A DNA stretch of 64,000 bases from an uncultured Paracoccaceae bacterium (GTDB lineage Bacteria > Pseudomonadota > Alphaproteobacteria > Rhodobacterales > Rhodobacteraceae). The stretch is from the NCBI GenBank assembly GCA_947501555.1, contig CANMWG010000003.1, forward strand, positions 284,572 through 348,571. Direction: 5' to 3'. The notes under the pieces are model-generated. The model ran no database searches and was not told the DNA's origin. It saw nothing but the letters and a program-made list of their open reading frames with translations. Each line of letters begins with the position of its first letter. Positions within the stretch are counted from its first letter, which is position 1. The translations under genes were made by a program, and so were the position numbers. This document shows positions 26,822 to 36,009 of this stretch, in pieces.

Positions 26822-27187
26822 ATGCGTATGACAATTGGAACCGAACTGCCTGAAGGCTATGCGGTCAGTCATGAAGATTTGGCACAAACTGCGGGTGCTT
26901 TGATCGCACACACCTTGTTGCCATTATTTGCGGAAAACATGCCCGAGAAGGTCGCCAAAGCCAACGTAGAGGCGCTACTGACCGAACTTGCCTATCTGTT
27001 CGACGAAGGCCAGATTGAGATTGGTGGAAGAAACTACCTTCCACGTCTCGCTTTTGTCGATGAAACCGGAGCAGTCTTGCCAGGTGTCGCCGGGCTCGAC
27101 AATTTGCACGAAATGGTCGCAGATCCTTTTGACATCGCACCTGAGGCAAACATCACGTTCGAAGCCGCCGAGTTCGAAGACCCTTAG
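26822..27187 (+). CDS. Conserved-looking hypothetical protein, acidic
   Basis: About 121 residues, acidic, without signal peptide or membrane helix. ATG 26822 is chosen because GGAG lies 6 bp before it (an upstream ATG at 26804 lacks a site). Helical segments (LAQTAGALIAHTLLPLFAEN, VAKANVEALLTELAYLFDEG) suggest a small globular helical protein with a C-terminal acidic tail. No family recognised. It is convergent with the large membrane protein gene, 21 bp away. Confidence 0.6.
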   Translation: MRMTIGTELPEGYAVSHEDLAQTAGALIAHTLLPLFAENMPEKVAKANVEALLTELAYLFDEGQIEIGGRNYLPRLAFVDETGAVLPGVAGLDNLHEMVADPFDIAPEANITFEAAEFEDP

Positions 27188-27207
27188 AGTGTTCCACCAC
27201 TACCGGA

Positions 27208-29133
27208 TTAATCGCGCCGAATGACCCCTGTCACCGCCGCCGCCCCAATTGCCGTGACAATCCAGCCTAAAGCAATCAACCACCAGCGCACCCACCACAG
27301 CCACCAGCCCCATGGCCCGCGTGTGGTTGAAGGGGCCCAAGCCGCCTCTTGCCCCAAGGCGACAATAGGCACCACCAGATCAACGGCATAAGCCACCGCG
27401 TTGAAAGTCTCGTAGTCGCGCCCAGCGGTCAACACAGGCTCCCCGTCCGGGGACAGCATGTATTTATCCGACCACACCAAGGCGGGGTTCTGGATACGGT
27501 CGTCTGTGGCCAACGCCTGCCAGCCCTCTGACATCAAGACCGGGCCTGCCGTCGGGGCAAAATCACCCGCTTCCCAGGCCTTGGCGGCCAAAAACCAACC
27601 GCAGAGCACAAGGGCAAGTAGCATGAAAAAACTACGCTCGGGCTTGTGACCATAACCCACGACCAGACCAAAGATCTTATCTGCAACCAGACTACCTGCG
27701 GTGCGCACCGAGACGTGCCAATTGTGCCAGCGCTGCTCACCACGAAACTGGGTCTGGGCATGGCGCAGGGTCAACGGCGGGACAAAATCGGCAGTCCCCT
27801 CCACAGGATGCAACAAGATCAACCGATCCAAATGCGGATCATTGGGACGACGGGCAGACAAGGCCGCAATCGCCGCGGCTTGTGCATCACCTGACAAATC
27901 ACTGGCCTCCAACAAGGCCTCACGCCAGGCGGCCTCACGACGCCAGCGTGCGCGAGAGGCTTTGCGCTGCTCCTGCTCTTTGGCGACCATAATCGCGCGA
28001 GCGTCCGAGCGGTGGCCGGTGTCACGCAACAACTTGGCCAATTGTTCATAGGGTTGCGGGTAAAACTCGCGGCGGGACACAGCCCCCTTCTTCAACCAAG
28101 CCAACCTATCCGGCACATCGATCCCGCCATGCAAGACATCATAGATAAACCCACTCAGAAACAAACGATCGCACAAGGCCCAGCTTTCAGGATCGTCCCA
28201 CAGGTCACCTACATGGGCAGAGGTCAGATCAACGGCACCGGACACACCCTTGATGCGGCGCCAAATGAAACCTTCTTTCACAACCAAGCGCTGGACGTTC
28301 AGGGCGTGACCATCGGGATTGCGCAGATCAGCATAGGCGCAATCCAACACACCGCTCACCTCAGCGCCCAGGAAACTAACCTCGCCCAAGGTCGTGACAT
28401 CGCGCAGAAATACATCGCCCTGAACCATGGTGCTTTGGGCATTCAAAGCATGGCCCTCAGGGTTGTGAAAGGCGGCACCGATGCAGACCAATTGGCCACC
28501 CACCTGCGCGCCCAACAGGCTGACCTGACCGGTCGCGGTGGTGCCCTCCAGCAGCACACTGCTGGCGACTTTCAGGCCTTGAGCCTTGAACGCGGATCCA
28601 CCTTCGTTGCGCAATGTGGCGCGCGTGCAGGACAGATGACCGCGAATATCACCACCTGACAAGGACAGCTTGCCATGGACCCGACTACCATTGAAGGTGA
28701 CATTCCCGCTAATCTGCAAGCGGGCCGCATTGATGCCAGCGGCAAGGGTGCAACTGACGATGGTCAGGCCATCCGCGGTCAATTGCATCATCTGTGGCTT
28801 CTCAGCGACGTAGCAGTTGAACAGATCAACAGGGCCGCGGGCGGTGGTAAAGCTCAGATCCAGAACACCGCTGATCCAGGCCCCATTGACGGTAATCCCG
28901 GACGGCTGGGTGCAAAAATCCTTGCAGCCGCCCAAGATCAGATAACGCAGCAAAGCAGCGCGGATCAGCACGCTTGAGGCCTTGAGATTAGGAACCGTAT
29001 AACTGATCTGCGCCGTCTCGCCCTTTTCGGCAGCGGCCAATAGGGTCAGTTCGGCCGGGGTCAGCAAATCATTCTCGCGGAGCTGAACCACTTGGGCCCA
29101 ATGGGTAATCAAATGCAGGTCTTCGTAATTCAT
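27208..29133 (-). CDS. Large beta-helix-like repeat protein with C-terminal membrane helices
   Basis: 641 residues. Residues about 60-320 contain imperfect repeats of roughly 40 residues that restart with GSAFKAQ, GHALNAQ and GHALNVQ, followed by VxGxVxLxxAxVxGxLxC-like turns, as in pentapeptide/right-handed beta-helix proteins. A helical, charged region follows (AKEQEQRKASRARWRREAAW, about 380-400). The last 150 residues hold at least three membrane helices (FFMLLALVLCGWFLAA; AVAYAVDLVVPIVALG; WWLIALGWIVTAIGAAAVTG). Some relatives are annotated as membrane-associated oxidoreductase without evidence. Function unknown. ATG 29133 has a weak ribosome site. Confidence 0.8.
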   Translation of the reverse strand: MNYEDLHLITHWAQVVQLRENDLLTPAELTLLAAAEKGETAQISYTVPNLKASSVLIRAALLRYLILGGCKDFCTQPSGITVNGAWISGVLDLSFTTARGPVDLFNCYVAEKPQMMQLTADGLTIVSCTLAAGINAARLQISGNVTFNGSRVHGKLSLSGGDIRGHLSCTRATLRNEGGSAFKAQGLKVASSVLLEGTTATGQVSLLGAQVGGQLVCIGAAFHNPEGHALNAQSTMVQGDVFLRDVTTLGEVSFLGAEVSGVLDCAYADLRNPDGHALNVQRLVVKEGFIWRRIKGVSGAVDLTSAHVGDLWDDPESWALCDRLFLSGFIYDVLHGGIDVPDRLAWLKKGAVSRREFYPQPYEQLAKLLRDTGHRSDARAIMVAKEQEQRKASRARWRREAAWREALLEASDLSGDAQAAAIAALSARRPNDPHLDRLILLHPVEGTADFVPPLTLRHAQTQFRGEQRWHNWHVSVRTAGSLVADKIFGLVVGYGHKPERSFFMLLALVLCGWFLAAKAWEAGDFAPTAGPVLMSEGWQALATDDRIQNPALVWSDKYMLSPDGEPVLTAGRDYETFNAVAYAVDLVVPIVALGQEAAWAPSTTRGPWGWWLWWVRWWLIALGWIVTAIGAAAVTGVIRRD

Positions 29134-29622
29134 GGGGGTAGGCTAGGCGGCGAAGGGTGATGCCGCAATGGGAAATGGATGGGATAGAGGGATGCCGCCA
29201 CCTGTGTCTGCTCCGATGGCCACACTGGAAGCTGTCCATGAATGCAAAAAAGGGTGACTGTTGTGAACGGCCCATTCCTGCCTTTCATGAAATGAATACA
29301 TTGCCATGGTCGCAGCCCGTATTGCCGCTGTTCGGTGCACCTGCTGGATTTGGGTGGTGGTGAAGATCTCAAGTGCGGAACAAGGCTGCCTCCGATACCG
29401 CGCGCGTTTTGAGTATTTTCGAAGGAGCGCAGAACGCAAAAGTGGCGAAACGAACCTGCGCCGCAACGGTGATTCTATCACTTTCCACCCTCCAGTGACC
29501 AGCCGAAAAAATTTCTATCTACCTGTTAAATATGTAAAATTCATAAATACCCAACCTCTGCCATAATTTATATTGCCAACTTTACATTTTTACATGAAGT
29601 TGTGAATTGAATTGGGGGAATC
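29134..29622. other. 490-bp intergenic region with A/T-rich promoter zone
   Basis: No gene supported. The last 120 bp before 29623 are very A/T-rich, with repeated TTTACATTTTTACATG and TTAAATATGTAAAATTCA segments that may carry the promoter and operator sites of the sugar operon. The RpiR-type regulator within the operon is the natural candidate binder (inference). Confidence 0.45.
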
Positions 29623-30606
29623 ATGAAAACATATCGCTACGCGACCCGCCTGAACTCTTTCGCGTCCAATGCGCATGCGTATTGGCCTGACCTTTCTGGC
29701 AAGCCGACCCCGATGCAATTGGCAGAGCGGGCGGCTACAGCAAAAGGGCTGACAGACCTTGATCTGAACTACCCCGATCATGCCGAGGATGACATTAAGG
29801 CGCAGACCCGGCGATTGGCGGAGATGGGACTGGGCGTGAATGGTCTTGCGATGCGCTACTACACAAACCCGGGCTTTAAGCTGGGCGCGTTCACCCACCC
29901 GGATCCCGCTGTACGCCAAGAGGCGATTGACCTGACAAAAAGGGGCATCGACGCCGCACGCGAGACAGGCGCGGATCTGATGACCATCTGGCTGGGTCAG
30001 GACGGGTTCGATTATAGCTTTCAGGCCGACTACAATAAGATGTGGGCTGATGAGGTCGACGCTATCCGCGAAGTAGCCGACCATGATCCGGCTTGCATGG
30101 TGAGTATCGAATACAAGCCCAATGAACCACGCGCTTTTAGCCTGTTGCCCGATATGGCCACGACACTTCTGGCGATCAAAGAGGCCGGGTCACCAAACCT
30201 TGGCGTCACGCTTGACTTCGCCCATGTGCTTTACGCTGACGAAGTTCCTGCCTTTGCTGCGGCTATGATCACCCGCCATTCCAAGCTGTTGGGCGTCCAT
30301 TTGAACGATGGCTACGGCAAGCGGGATGACGGGCTAATGGTGGGGTCGGTCAACACCAAAGCCACGCTGGAATTGCTCGTCCAAATTCAAAAGGACGGTT
30401 ATGATGGGGCGATCTACTTTGACACGTTCCCGGACGCCAGTGGGCTTGATCCGGTCGCGGAGTGCGAAGCCAACATCGCGACAGTCGAAAGCCTGTTGCG
30501 CGCTGCAGATCGCCTGACCGCGGACAATCGTCTTGGCGAAGCGGTGGGACGGCAAGATGCCGTGACTTCGCAACAAATCGTCAATGCAGCCCTTGAGGGG
30601 TCGTAA
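29623..30606 (+). CDS. Sugar phosphate isomerase/epimerase (xylose isomerase-like TIM barrel)
   Basis: A 327-residue TIM-barrel protein of the AP endonuclease-2/xylose isomerase-like family. Likely metal ligands are in SIEYKPNEPRA (E), TLDFAHVLYADE (D and H), GVHLNDGYGK (H and D) and IYFDTFP (D). It starts the sugar operon and is followed within 50 bp by the binding protein. It probably isomerises or epimerises the sugar or sugar acid imported by the transporter; which sugar is not evident from the sequence. Confidence 0.85.
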   Translation: MKTYRYATRLNSFASNAHAYWPDLSGKPTPMQLAERAATAKGLTDLDLNYPDHAEDDIKAQTRRLAEMGLGVNGLAMRYYTNPGFKLGAFTHPDPAVRQEAIDLTKRGIDAARETGADLMTIWLGQDGFDYSFQADYNKMWADEVDAIREVADHDPACMVSIEYKPNEPRAFSLLPDMATTLLAIKEAGSPNLGVTLDFAHVLYADEVPAFAAAMITRHSKLLGVHLNDGYGKRDDGLMVGSVNTKATLELLVQIQKDGYDGAIYFDTFPDASGLDPVAECEANIATVESLLRAADRLTADNRLGEAVGRQDAVTSQQIVNAALEGS

Positions 30607-30654
30607 CCGCGCATCGCGACATCACAGATATCAAACGTTCTAAGGGAGGAAACC

Positions 30655-31698
30655 ATGAACATTTCGATCAAGACGCTACTTGCAGCAAGTACGCTGGCAC
30701 TGACAGTCGGTGCGGCCAATGCGCAAGACCTGTCACCACTTAATTCCGACAGTGAACCGGACCGCATGGACTGGTCTGAGCTCGAAACCAAGTTTGGCGC
30801 ATTCCCGGAAGTTCCCGAAGGGACCCGTGTTGGCGGCGTTTCCAAAACACTGACCAATGAATACTGGCGTTCGCTCGGCGAAGGTTATGCCAATACGGCA
30901 GAGGCGAATAGCGTCGAATTTGTGTATCAGGCGGCCGCAAACGAGGGTGATCAGCTGGGTCAGCTTTCCATTGCAGAAACCTTGATCACACAAGGCTTCA
31001 ACGCGTTGCTGTTGTCACCACAGACAGATGCCAACCTGCTGCCCGCCTATGAAACTGCCGTTGCGCAAGGCGTGCCGGTGCTGAACGTGAATGACGCGGT
31101 CATCCCTTCGGTCGCTAACTACGTAGGCAACGTGCAAAAGGACAACGGCGTGCGTGTCGCACAGTGGTTCCTTGATAACACGGATGGCGGCAAGGTTGCT
31201 GTGATCGAAGGTCAGCCGGGTGTTTTTGCCGCTGGTCAGCGGACGGCTGGCTTTACCGAAACCGCCGAAGCAGGCGGCCTTGAAGTTGTCGCCTCTGTAC
31301 CTGCGAATTGGAGCCGGGAACTTGCGTTCAACGCGGCCTCTACGATCCTGCAGCAGCACCCTGACTTGATCGGGTTCTATGCCAACAACGATGGTATGGC
31401 ACTGGGCGTTATGGAGGCGGTCAAAGCCGCCGGTCTGCAAGATCAGGTTGCGGTCTTTGGAACGGACGGCATTTCTGATGCCTACGATTCAATCCGTGCT
31501 GGTGATTTGACCGGGACGGTTGATAGCTTCCCTGTCCTGACAGGTGAGATTGCGCTGGAAGTCGTGCTGCGTATGTTGGACGGGCAAGACCTACCGCGCG
31601 TTGTCGCAACACCGCAAGCGTTGATCACGGCCGATAACGTCGATCAATATGCGACCTCAGACATGGGCGCACTCCGCGAGGTTCTGCTCGCGCAGTAA
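30655..31698 (+). CDS. Sugar ABC transporter substrate-binding protein (type I periplasmic)
   Basis: A 347-residue protein with a signal peptide (MNISIKTLLAASTLALTVGA, cleavage after ANA) and strong AAGGAGG site. The type-I periplasmic-binding fold is seen in SKTLTNEYWRSLGEGYANTA, ALLLSPQTDANLLPAYETAV, GFYANNDGMALGVMEAVKAA and VFGTDGISDAYDSIRAGDLT, as in ribose/xylose-type binding proteins. It delivers its sugar to the ATPase/permease pair encoded next. Confidence 0.93.
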   Translation: MNISIKTLLAASTLALTVGAANAQDLSPLNSDSEPDRMDWSELETKFGAFPEVPEGTRVGGVSKTLTNEYWRSLGEGYANTAEANSVEFVYQAAANEGDQLGQLSIAETLITQGFNALLLSPQTDANLLPAYETAVAQGVPVLNVNDAVIPSVANYVGNVQKDNGVRVAQWFLDNTDGGKVAVIEGQPGVFAAGQRTAGFTETAEAGGLEVVASVPANWSRELAFNAASTILQQHPDLIGFYANNDGMALGVMEAVKAAGLQDQVAVFGTDGISDAYDSIRAGDLTGTVDSFPVLTGEIALEVVLRMLDGQDLPRVVATPQALITADNVDQYATSDMGALREVLLAQ

Positions 31699-31773
31699 AT
31701 TGCGCCTTTGATCATGCCGCACGCGCCGATCTCGGTGCGTGCGGTCAGCACTGACCGAACTGGATTTCCTGTT

Positions 31774-33279
31774 ATGTCTTCCGATCGCCTGCGCATCTCT
31801 GGTGCAACGAAAACCTACCCCGGCATTGTTGCGCTTGATGATGTGACATTTGCGGTCGCACCCGGCGAAGTACACGGCCTGCTTGGGGAAAATGGTGCGG
31901 GCAAATCCACGATGCTGAATATCCTGTCTGGCGTCCGCCCCGGCGACAAAGGGTCCATAGCGGTTGACGGAGCCACAATCCCGATCCGCACCCCGCTTGA
32001 TGCCCGCGCAGCTGGCATTGCGATGATCCATCAAGAGCTGCAGCTTGTCCCGGAACTGACTGTCGCGCAGAATATTTTCCTGGGCCGCCCGATGACTGGT
32101 TTTGGTGGCACCATTGTCAAACGGCATGAACAGGAACGCCGGGCGCGCGCGGTGCTTGCTGACCTGGACCCGACGATTGATCCATCCGTAAAAATCAACA
32201 CGCTCAAGGTCGCGCAACAGCAGATTGTCGAAATCGCCCGCGCCCTCATCGATGAGGCAAAGGTCATCGCCATGGACGAACCCACGTCCAGCCTGACCCC
32301 GGCAGAATTCGAAAACCTTGCGTCCCTGATCGCAGCGCTTTCGGCGCGTGGCGTGTCGGTGATTTATGTATCTCACAAAATGGACGAGGTATTTCAGGTC
32401 TGCCAACGCGCCACGATCCTGCGGGACGGTAAATTGGTTGGCGTTGTGGATATCGCAAACGAAACTGAAGACACGATTGTCGCCAAGATGGTGGGGCGCG
32501 AAGTGCTGCATGCGACCCATGTGTCACATGCAACAATGACGCCTGTATTAACTGTCGAGGGGTTAAGCCGTGCGGATGTGGTGATGGATGCAAATCTGAC
32601 GCTACATGCGGGCGAGGTGCTGGGCATCTCGGGTCTTGTGGGGGCGGGTCGCACTGAATTGTTGCGCCTGATCGCAGGGATCGACCGACCAACTGCGGGC
32701 GCGGTCAAGGTGAATGGCGAACCGGTCCGGTCCCATGATCCACGCGCAGCGATCCGCGCTGGCATTGGCCTGGTCCCGGAAGAACGCAAGCGTGAGGGCA
32801 TCGTGCATGCACGATCCGTCGCGTCGAACATGGCATTGCCAAAGATGGACAATTACACAAACGCTGGGCTACTGCGGCATGGACATTTGCACAAACGCGC
32901 TGAATCCGTGATGACCGACCTGCGCCTGCGGCCTTTGAATGTGCGTCAACCGATTGGCACGTTCAGCGGTGGCAATCAGCAAAAGGCAATCATCGGCAGA
33001 TGGTTGGCGGCATCGACCAACATCTTCCTGTTTGACGAACCCACACGCGGGATCGACGTCGGAGCCAAATCCGAAATTTACAACCTGATCGAAAGGCTGG
33101 CGTCAGAGGGGAATGCGATTCTCGTTGTGTCCTCAGAAATGCCGGAAATCATGCGCCTGTCTGATCGGGTGCTGGTAATGCGCGAAGGTCGGATTGTGGC
33201 CGACCTCGCGTCCGAAAAAATCACCGAAGAGGAGATCGCCTATCACGCGATCCCACGCAAAGAACAAATCACGGCCTGA
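31774..33279 (+). CDS. Sugar ABC transporter ATP-binding protein (RbsA/XylG type)
   Basis: 501 residues with two ABC domains in tandem. The first has Walker A GENGAGKST (about 37) and AMDEPTSSLTPAEFE; the second has LVGAGRTELLRLIAGID, the signature FSGGNQQKAIIGRWLA and DEPTRGIDVGAKSEIY. ATG 31774 is chosen to start with the conserved LRISGATKTYPGIVALDD; the frame is open from a TTG at 31708. It energises import together with the permease that follows. Confidence 0.94.
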   Translation: MSSDRLRISGATKTYPGIVALDDVTFAVAPGEVHGLLGENGAGKSTMLNILSGVRPGDKGSIAVDGATIPIRTPLDARAAGIAMIHQELQLVPELTVAQNIFLGRPMTGFGGTIVKRHEQERRARAVLADLDPTIDPSVKINTLKVAQQQIVEIARALIDEAKVIAMDEPTSSLTPAEFENLASLIAALSARGVSVIYVSHKMDEVFQVCQRATILRDGKLVGVVDIANETEDTIVAKMVGREVLHATHVSHATMTPVLTVEGLSRADVVMDANLTLHAGEVLGISGLVGAGRTELLRLIAGIDRPTAGAVKVNGEPVRSHDPRAAIRAGIGLVPEERKREGIVHARSVASNMALPKMDNYTNAGLLRHGHLHKRAESVMTDLRLRPLNVRQPIGTFSGGNQQKAIIGRWLAASTNIFLFDEPTRGIDVGAKSEIYNLIERLASEGNAILVVSSEMPEIMRLSDRVLVMREGRIVADLASEKITEEEIAYHAIPRKEQITA

Positions 33280-33310
33280 CGATCAGAGCCGCCAGAACAA
33301 AGGACGACCC

Positions 33311-34276
33311 ATGATCGAAGGACCACCCGTCAAACCGGCGCCCCCCTTCAATATGAAGTTCAACCTCCGCGATGCAGGGACGCTCTTTGGGCTGATCCTG
33401 ATTGTGGTGGTCTTTGCATCGCTGACACCGGTGTTTTTGACGGCCCCTAACCTGATCAACATCCTGCAGCAATCATCGATCAACGCGGCCATCGCGTTGG
33501 GCATGACGCTTGTGATCATTTCGGGCGGGATTGATTTGTCTGTGGGGCCGACTGCGGCGCTGTCTGCGGTGATCAGCGCAAGCCTGATGGTGGCGGGCGT
33601 ACCTATTCCGCTGGCGATCGTGGCGTCCCTTGGGGTTGGGATGATGTGCGGGCTGTTTAACGGCGTGCTTGTGGCCTACGCAGGGCTGCAACCGTTCATC
33701 GTGACGCTTGGGGGGCTATCGCTTTATCGCGCGCTGTCGCTGATTTACACGGGCGGCAATCCGATCTTTGGCATCCCGCCAGAATTTCGCGCCCTGACCA
33801 ATGGCGACCTGATGGGCGTTCCCAACCCGGTCATCATCGTCGGCATCATCGCTCTGATCCTGTGGGTTGTTTTGAACAAGACGCCGCTTGGCGAATATAT
33901 CCTTGCTGTTGGTGGCAATGAAGAAGCCGCGCGTATCGCGGGCGTACCTGTTGCGCGCACCAAAGTTGCGACCTTTGTGATTTCAGGGTGTCTTGCTTCG
34001 GTCGCCGCGCTGATCCTTGTGGGACGTCTGGGTGCGGCCGAACCCACTATCGGCAATCTTTGGGAACTGGACGCTATCGCCGCAGCGGCCATCGGTGGCG
34101 CATCTTTGATGGGGGGCAAGGGCAGCATCGTTGGTACGCTGATCGGTGCGATCATCTTGGGGGCCTTGCGCAATGGTTTGACCCTGATGAACGTTCAGGC
34201 CTTCTATCAGCTTCTTGCAACAGGTATCATTATCATTGTCGCTATGCTGATCGACCGGGCCACAAGAGGGAGATAA
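33311..34276 (+). CDS. Sugar ABC transporter permease (RbsC type)
   Basis: A 321-residue membrane protein with the branched-chain/ribose permease fold (MTLVIISGGIDLSVGPTAAL about residue 70; VGGNEEAARIAGVPVARTKV about 200; AAAAIGGASLMGGKGSIVGT about 260). ATG 33311 follows AAAGGA; the frame extends upstream without a better start. It follows the ATPase gene and precedes the regulator by 3 bp. Confidence 0.94.
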   Translation: MIEGPPVKPAPPFNMKFNLRDAGTLFGLILIVVVFASLTPVFLTAPNLINILQQSSINAAIALGMTLVIISGGIDLSVGPTAALSAVISASLMVAGVPIPLAIVASLGVGMMCGLFNGVLVAYAGLQPFIVTLGGLSLYRALSLIYTGGNPIFGIPPEFRALTNGDLMGVPNPVIIVGIIALILWVVLNKTPLGEYILAVGGNEEAARIAGVPVARTKVATFVISGCLASVAALILVGRLGAAEPTIGNLWELDAIAAAAIGGASLMGGKGSIVGTLIGAIILGALRNGLTLMNVQAFYQLLATGIIIIVAMLIDRATRGR

Positions 34277-34279
34277 ACC

Positions 34280-35140
34280 ATGAGCACGCAAGACGCGCGC
34301 GCCATCGGAGCGCAGATCCGTATGCGCCTGCCGCAGTTGACGCCGCTGGAATTACGTGTCGTGGATACAATCACCTCGCGGGAAGATCTGACCGAGGAAA
34401 CCTCGATCAAACAGGTGGCAACGGACGCCTCTGTGTCCGAAGCGATGATCGTCAAGATTGCCAAGAAACTGGGGTTCAGTGGATTTCGTGCGCTGCGCGG
34501 TGGTCTTGTGGAATACAAGCAATCGGATGTGGCGAGCCTCTATAGTGAGATCTCTCCCGACGATAGTTCTGCAAGCATCATCCAGAAGGTGTTTCGTACT
34601 TCGATGCAAGCACTCGAAGAAACGATCGCCATTCTGGACATAGACGCCTTCGACCGTGCCGCAGACATCATGTACCGCGCTAACAACCGTGATTTCTATG
34701 GGATCGGTGGGTCAGCCCAAATCGCGCGTGACGTGGCGCATAAATTCTTGCGGATCGGGATGCGGGCGACTGTCTATGATGACGCGCACATGATGATGAT
34801 GTCGGCGTCAGTGCTGAAACCGGACGATGCCGTGATGGTCTTTACCCATTCGGGCGCGACGACGGCTGTACTCGAACCAATGAAACTGGCGCGCAAACAG
34901 GGTGCGCGCACGATTGCGGTGACAAACTATCTCGAAAGCCCGGTCGCTGAGGTGGCGGATGTTGTCTTGTGCTCGACCTCGCGCGGCTCACCGTTGCTCG
35001 GTGAAAACGCGGCGGCCCGGATTGCGCAGTTGAACATTCTGGATGCGCTCTTCGTGTCGATTGCCCAACGCGATTTCAAAGCGGCTGAGGTCAATCTTGG
35101 CAAAACCATGAGCGCGGTCGCCGCGAAACGTGAGGGATGA
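34280..35140 (+). CDS. MurR/RpiR-family transcriptional regulator
   Basis: A 286-residue regulator with an N-terminal HTH_6 domain (SIKQVATDASVSEAMIVKIAKK, reading residues 40-61 in two parts) and a C-terminal SIS sugar-phosphate-binding domain (DFYGIGGSAQIARDVAHKFL, VFTHSGATTAVLEPMKLARK). It overlaps the following kinase by 4 bp (ATGA). RpiR regulators respond to sugar phosphates, so it probably controls this operon in response to the kinase product (inference). Confidence 0.93.
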   Translation: MSTQDARAIGAQIRMRLPQLTPLELRVVDTITSREDLTEETSIKQVATDASVSEAMIVKIAKKLGFSGFRALRGGLVEYKQSDVASLYSEISPDDSSASIIQKVFRTSMQALEETIAILDIDAFDRAADIMYRANNRDFYGIGGSAQIARDVAHKFLRIGMRATVYDDAHMMMMSASVLKPDDAVMVFTHSGATTAVLEPMKLARKQGARTIAVTNYLESPVAEVADVVLCSTSRGSPLLGENAAARIAQLNILDALFVSIAQRDFKAAEVNLGKTMSAVAAKREG

Positions 35141-36009
35141 GCGGCGGCGTTATTGTTGTTGGCAGCCTGCACTACGACCTGATGGTCGAAGCACCGGATC
35201 GTCCGCGCAAGGGCGAGACTGTCACGGGGCATGCGTGGTATCCGAAATTTGGCGGCAAAGGCGGCAATCAAGCTGTAGCGGCGGCCAAGGCAGGGGCTGC
35301 GACACGTTTTGTCGGGGCCGTGGGGCGCGATGACTTCGCAGAATTGATGCGAGGGACTTTGCAAGCCGAGGGTATCGCAATCGATCGGGTCGCGACCATT
35401 GATCAGTGCGGCACTGGGATGAGTGTAGCAATCATCGATGCTGATGGCGATTACGGCGCGGTGATCGTATCGGGGGCCAACCTGCAGATTGACACGGCGC
35501 AATTTGCGGACCCGGACCTGTGGCGGGGCGCAAAGGTGCTGATCTTGCAGAACGAAGTACCGGAGGCCGTGAACATCGCCGCCGCACAGGCTGCCCGCGT
35601 TAACGGATTACAGGTTTGCCTGAACGCAGCACCTTGGCGGGCGATGTCGGCGGATCTGATCGCGCTGATTGACATTCTGGTCGTCAACGCGGTCGAGGCC
35701 GAAGACATGGGGACGCCCCCGGTCACCGATCTGGCGAGCGCTGAACAGGCGGCAAATGAGCTGAGCGTTCAGGTGCCAACTGCAATCGTCACCGCCGGTG
35801 GCGATGGCGTGGCTTGGGCCCTGCGTGATGGTGGGACCGGCGCAATGCCCAGCCTGCCGGTGACAGTCGTCAGCACCCACGGCGCGGGTGATATGTTTAT
35901 TGGAACATTGTGTCACGCGATGGCACAGGGGGCTGTGGTGGAGGCCGCGCTGACACAGGCCAATGCTGCCGCCGCGCGCCATATCTCAACACCGCACAGG
36001 GCCACATGA
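35137..36009 (+). CDS. PfkB-family carbohydrate kinase (ribokinase-like)
   Basis: A 290-residue kinase with ribokinase landmarks: GSLHYDLMVEAPDRPRKGET, GGKGGNQAVAAAKAG (about 38) and the C-terminal STHGAGDMFIGTLCHAMAQG, where the catalytic Asp (GAGD) and anion hole lie. It phosphorylates an imported or isomerised sugar with ATP. It overlaps both neighbours by 4 bp (RpiR gene before, dehydrogenase after), showing tight translational coupling. Confidence 0.93.
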   Translation: MSGGVIVVGSLHYDLMVEAPDRPRKGETVTGHAWYPKFGGKGGNQAVAAAKAGAATRFVGAVGRDDFAELMRGTLQAEGIAIDRVATIDQCGTGMSVAIIDADGDYGAVIVSGANLQIDTAQFADPDLWRGAKVLILQNEVPEAVNIAAAQAARVNGLQVCLNAAPWRAMSADLIALIDILVVNAVEAEDMGTPPVTDLASAEQAANELSVQVPTAIVTAGGDGVAWALRDGGTGAMPSLPVTVVSTHGAGDMFIGTLCHAMAQGAVVEAALTQANAAAARHISTPHRAT

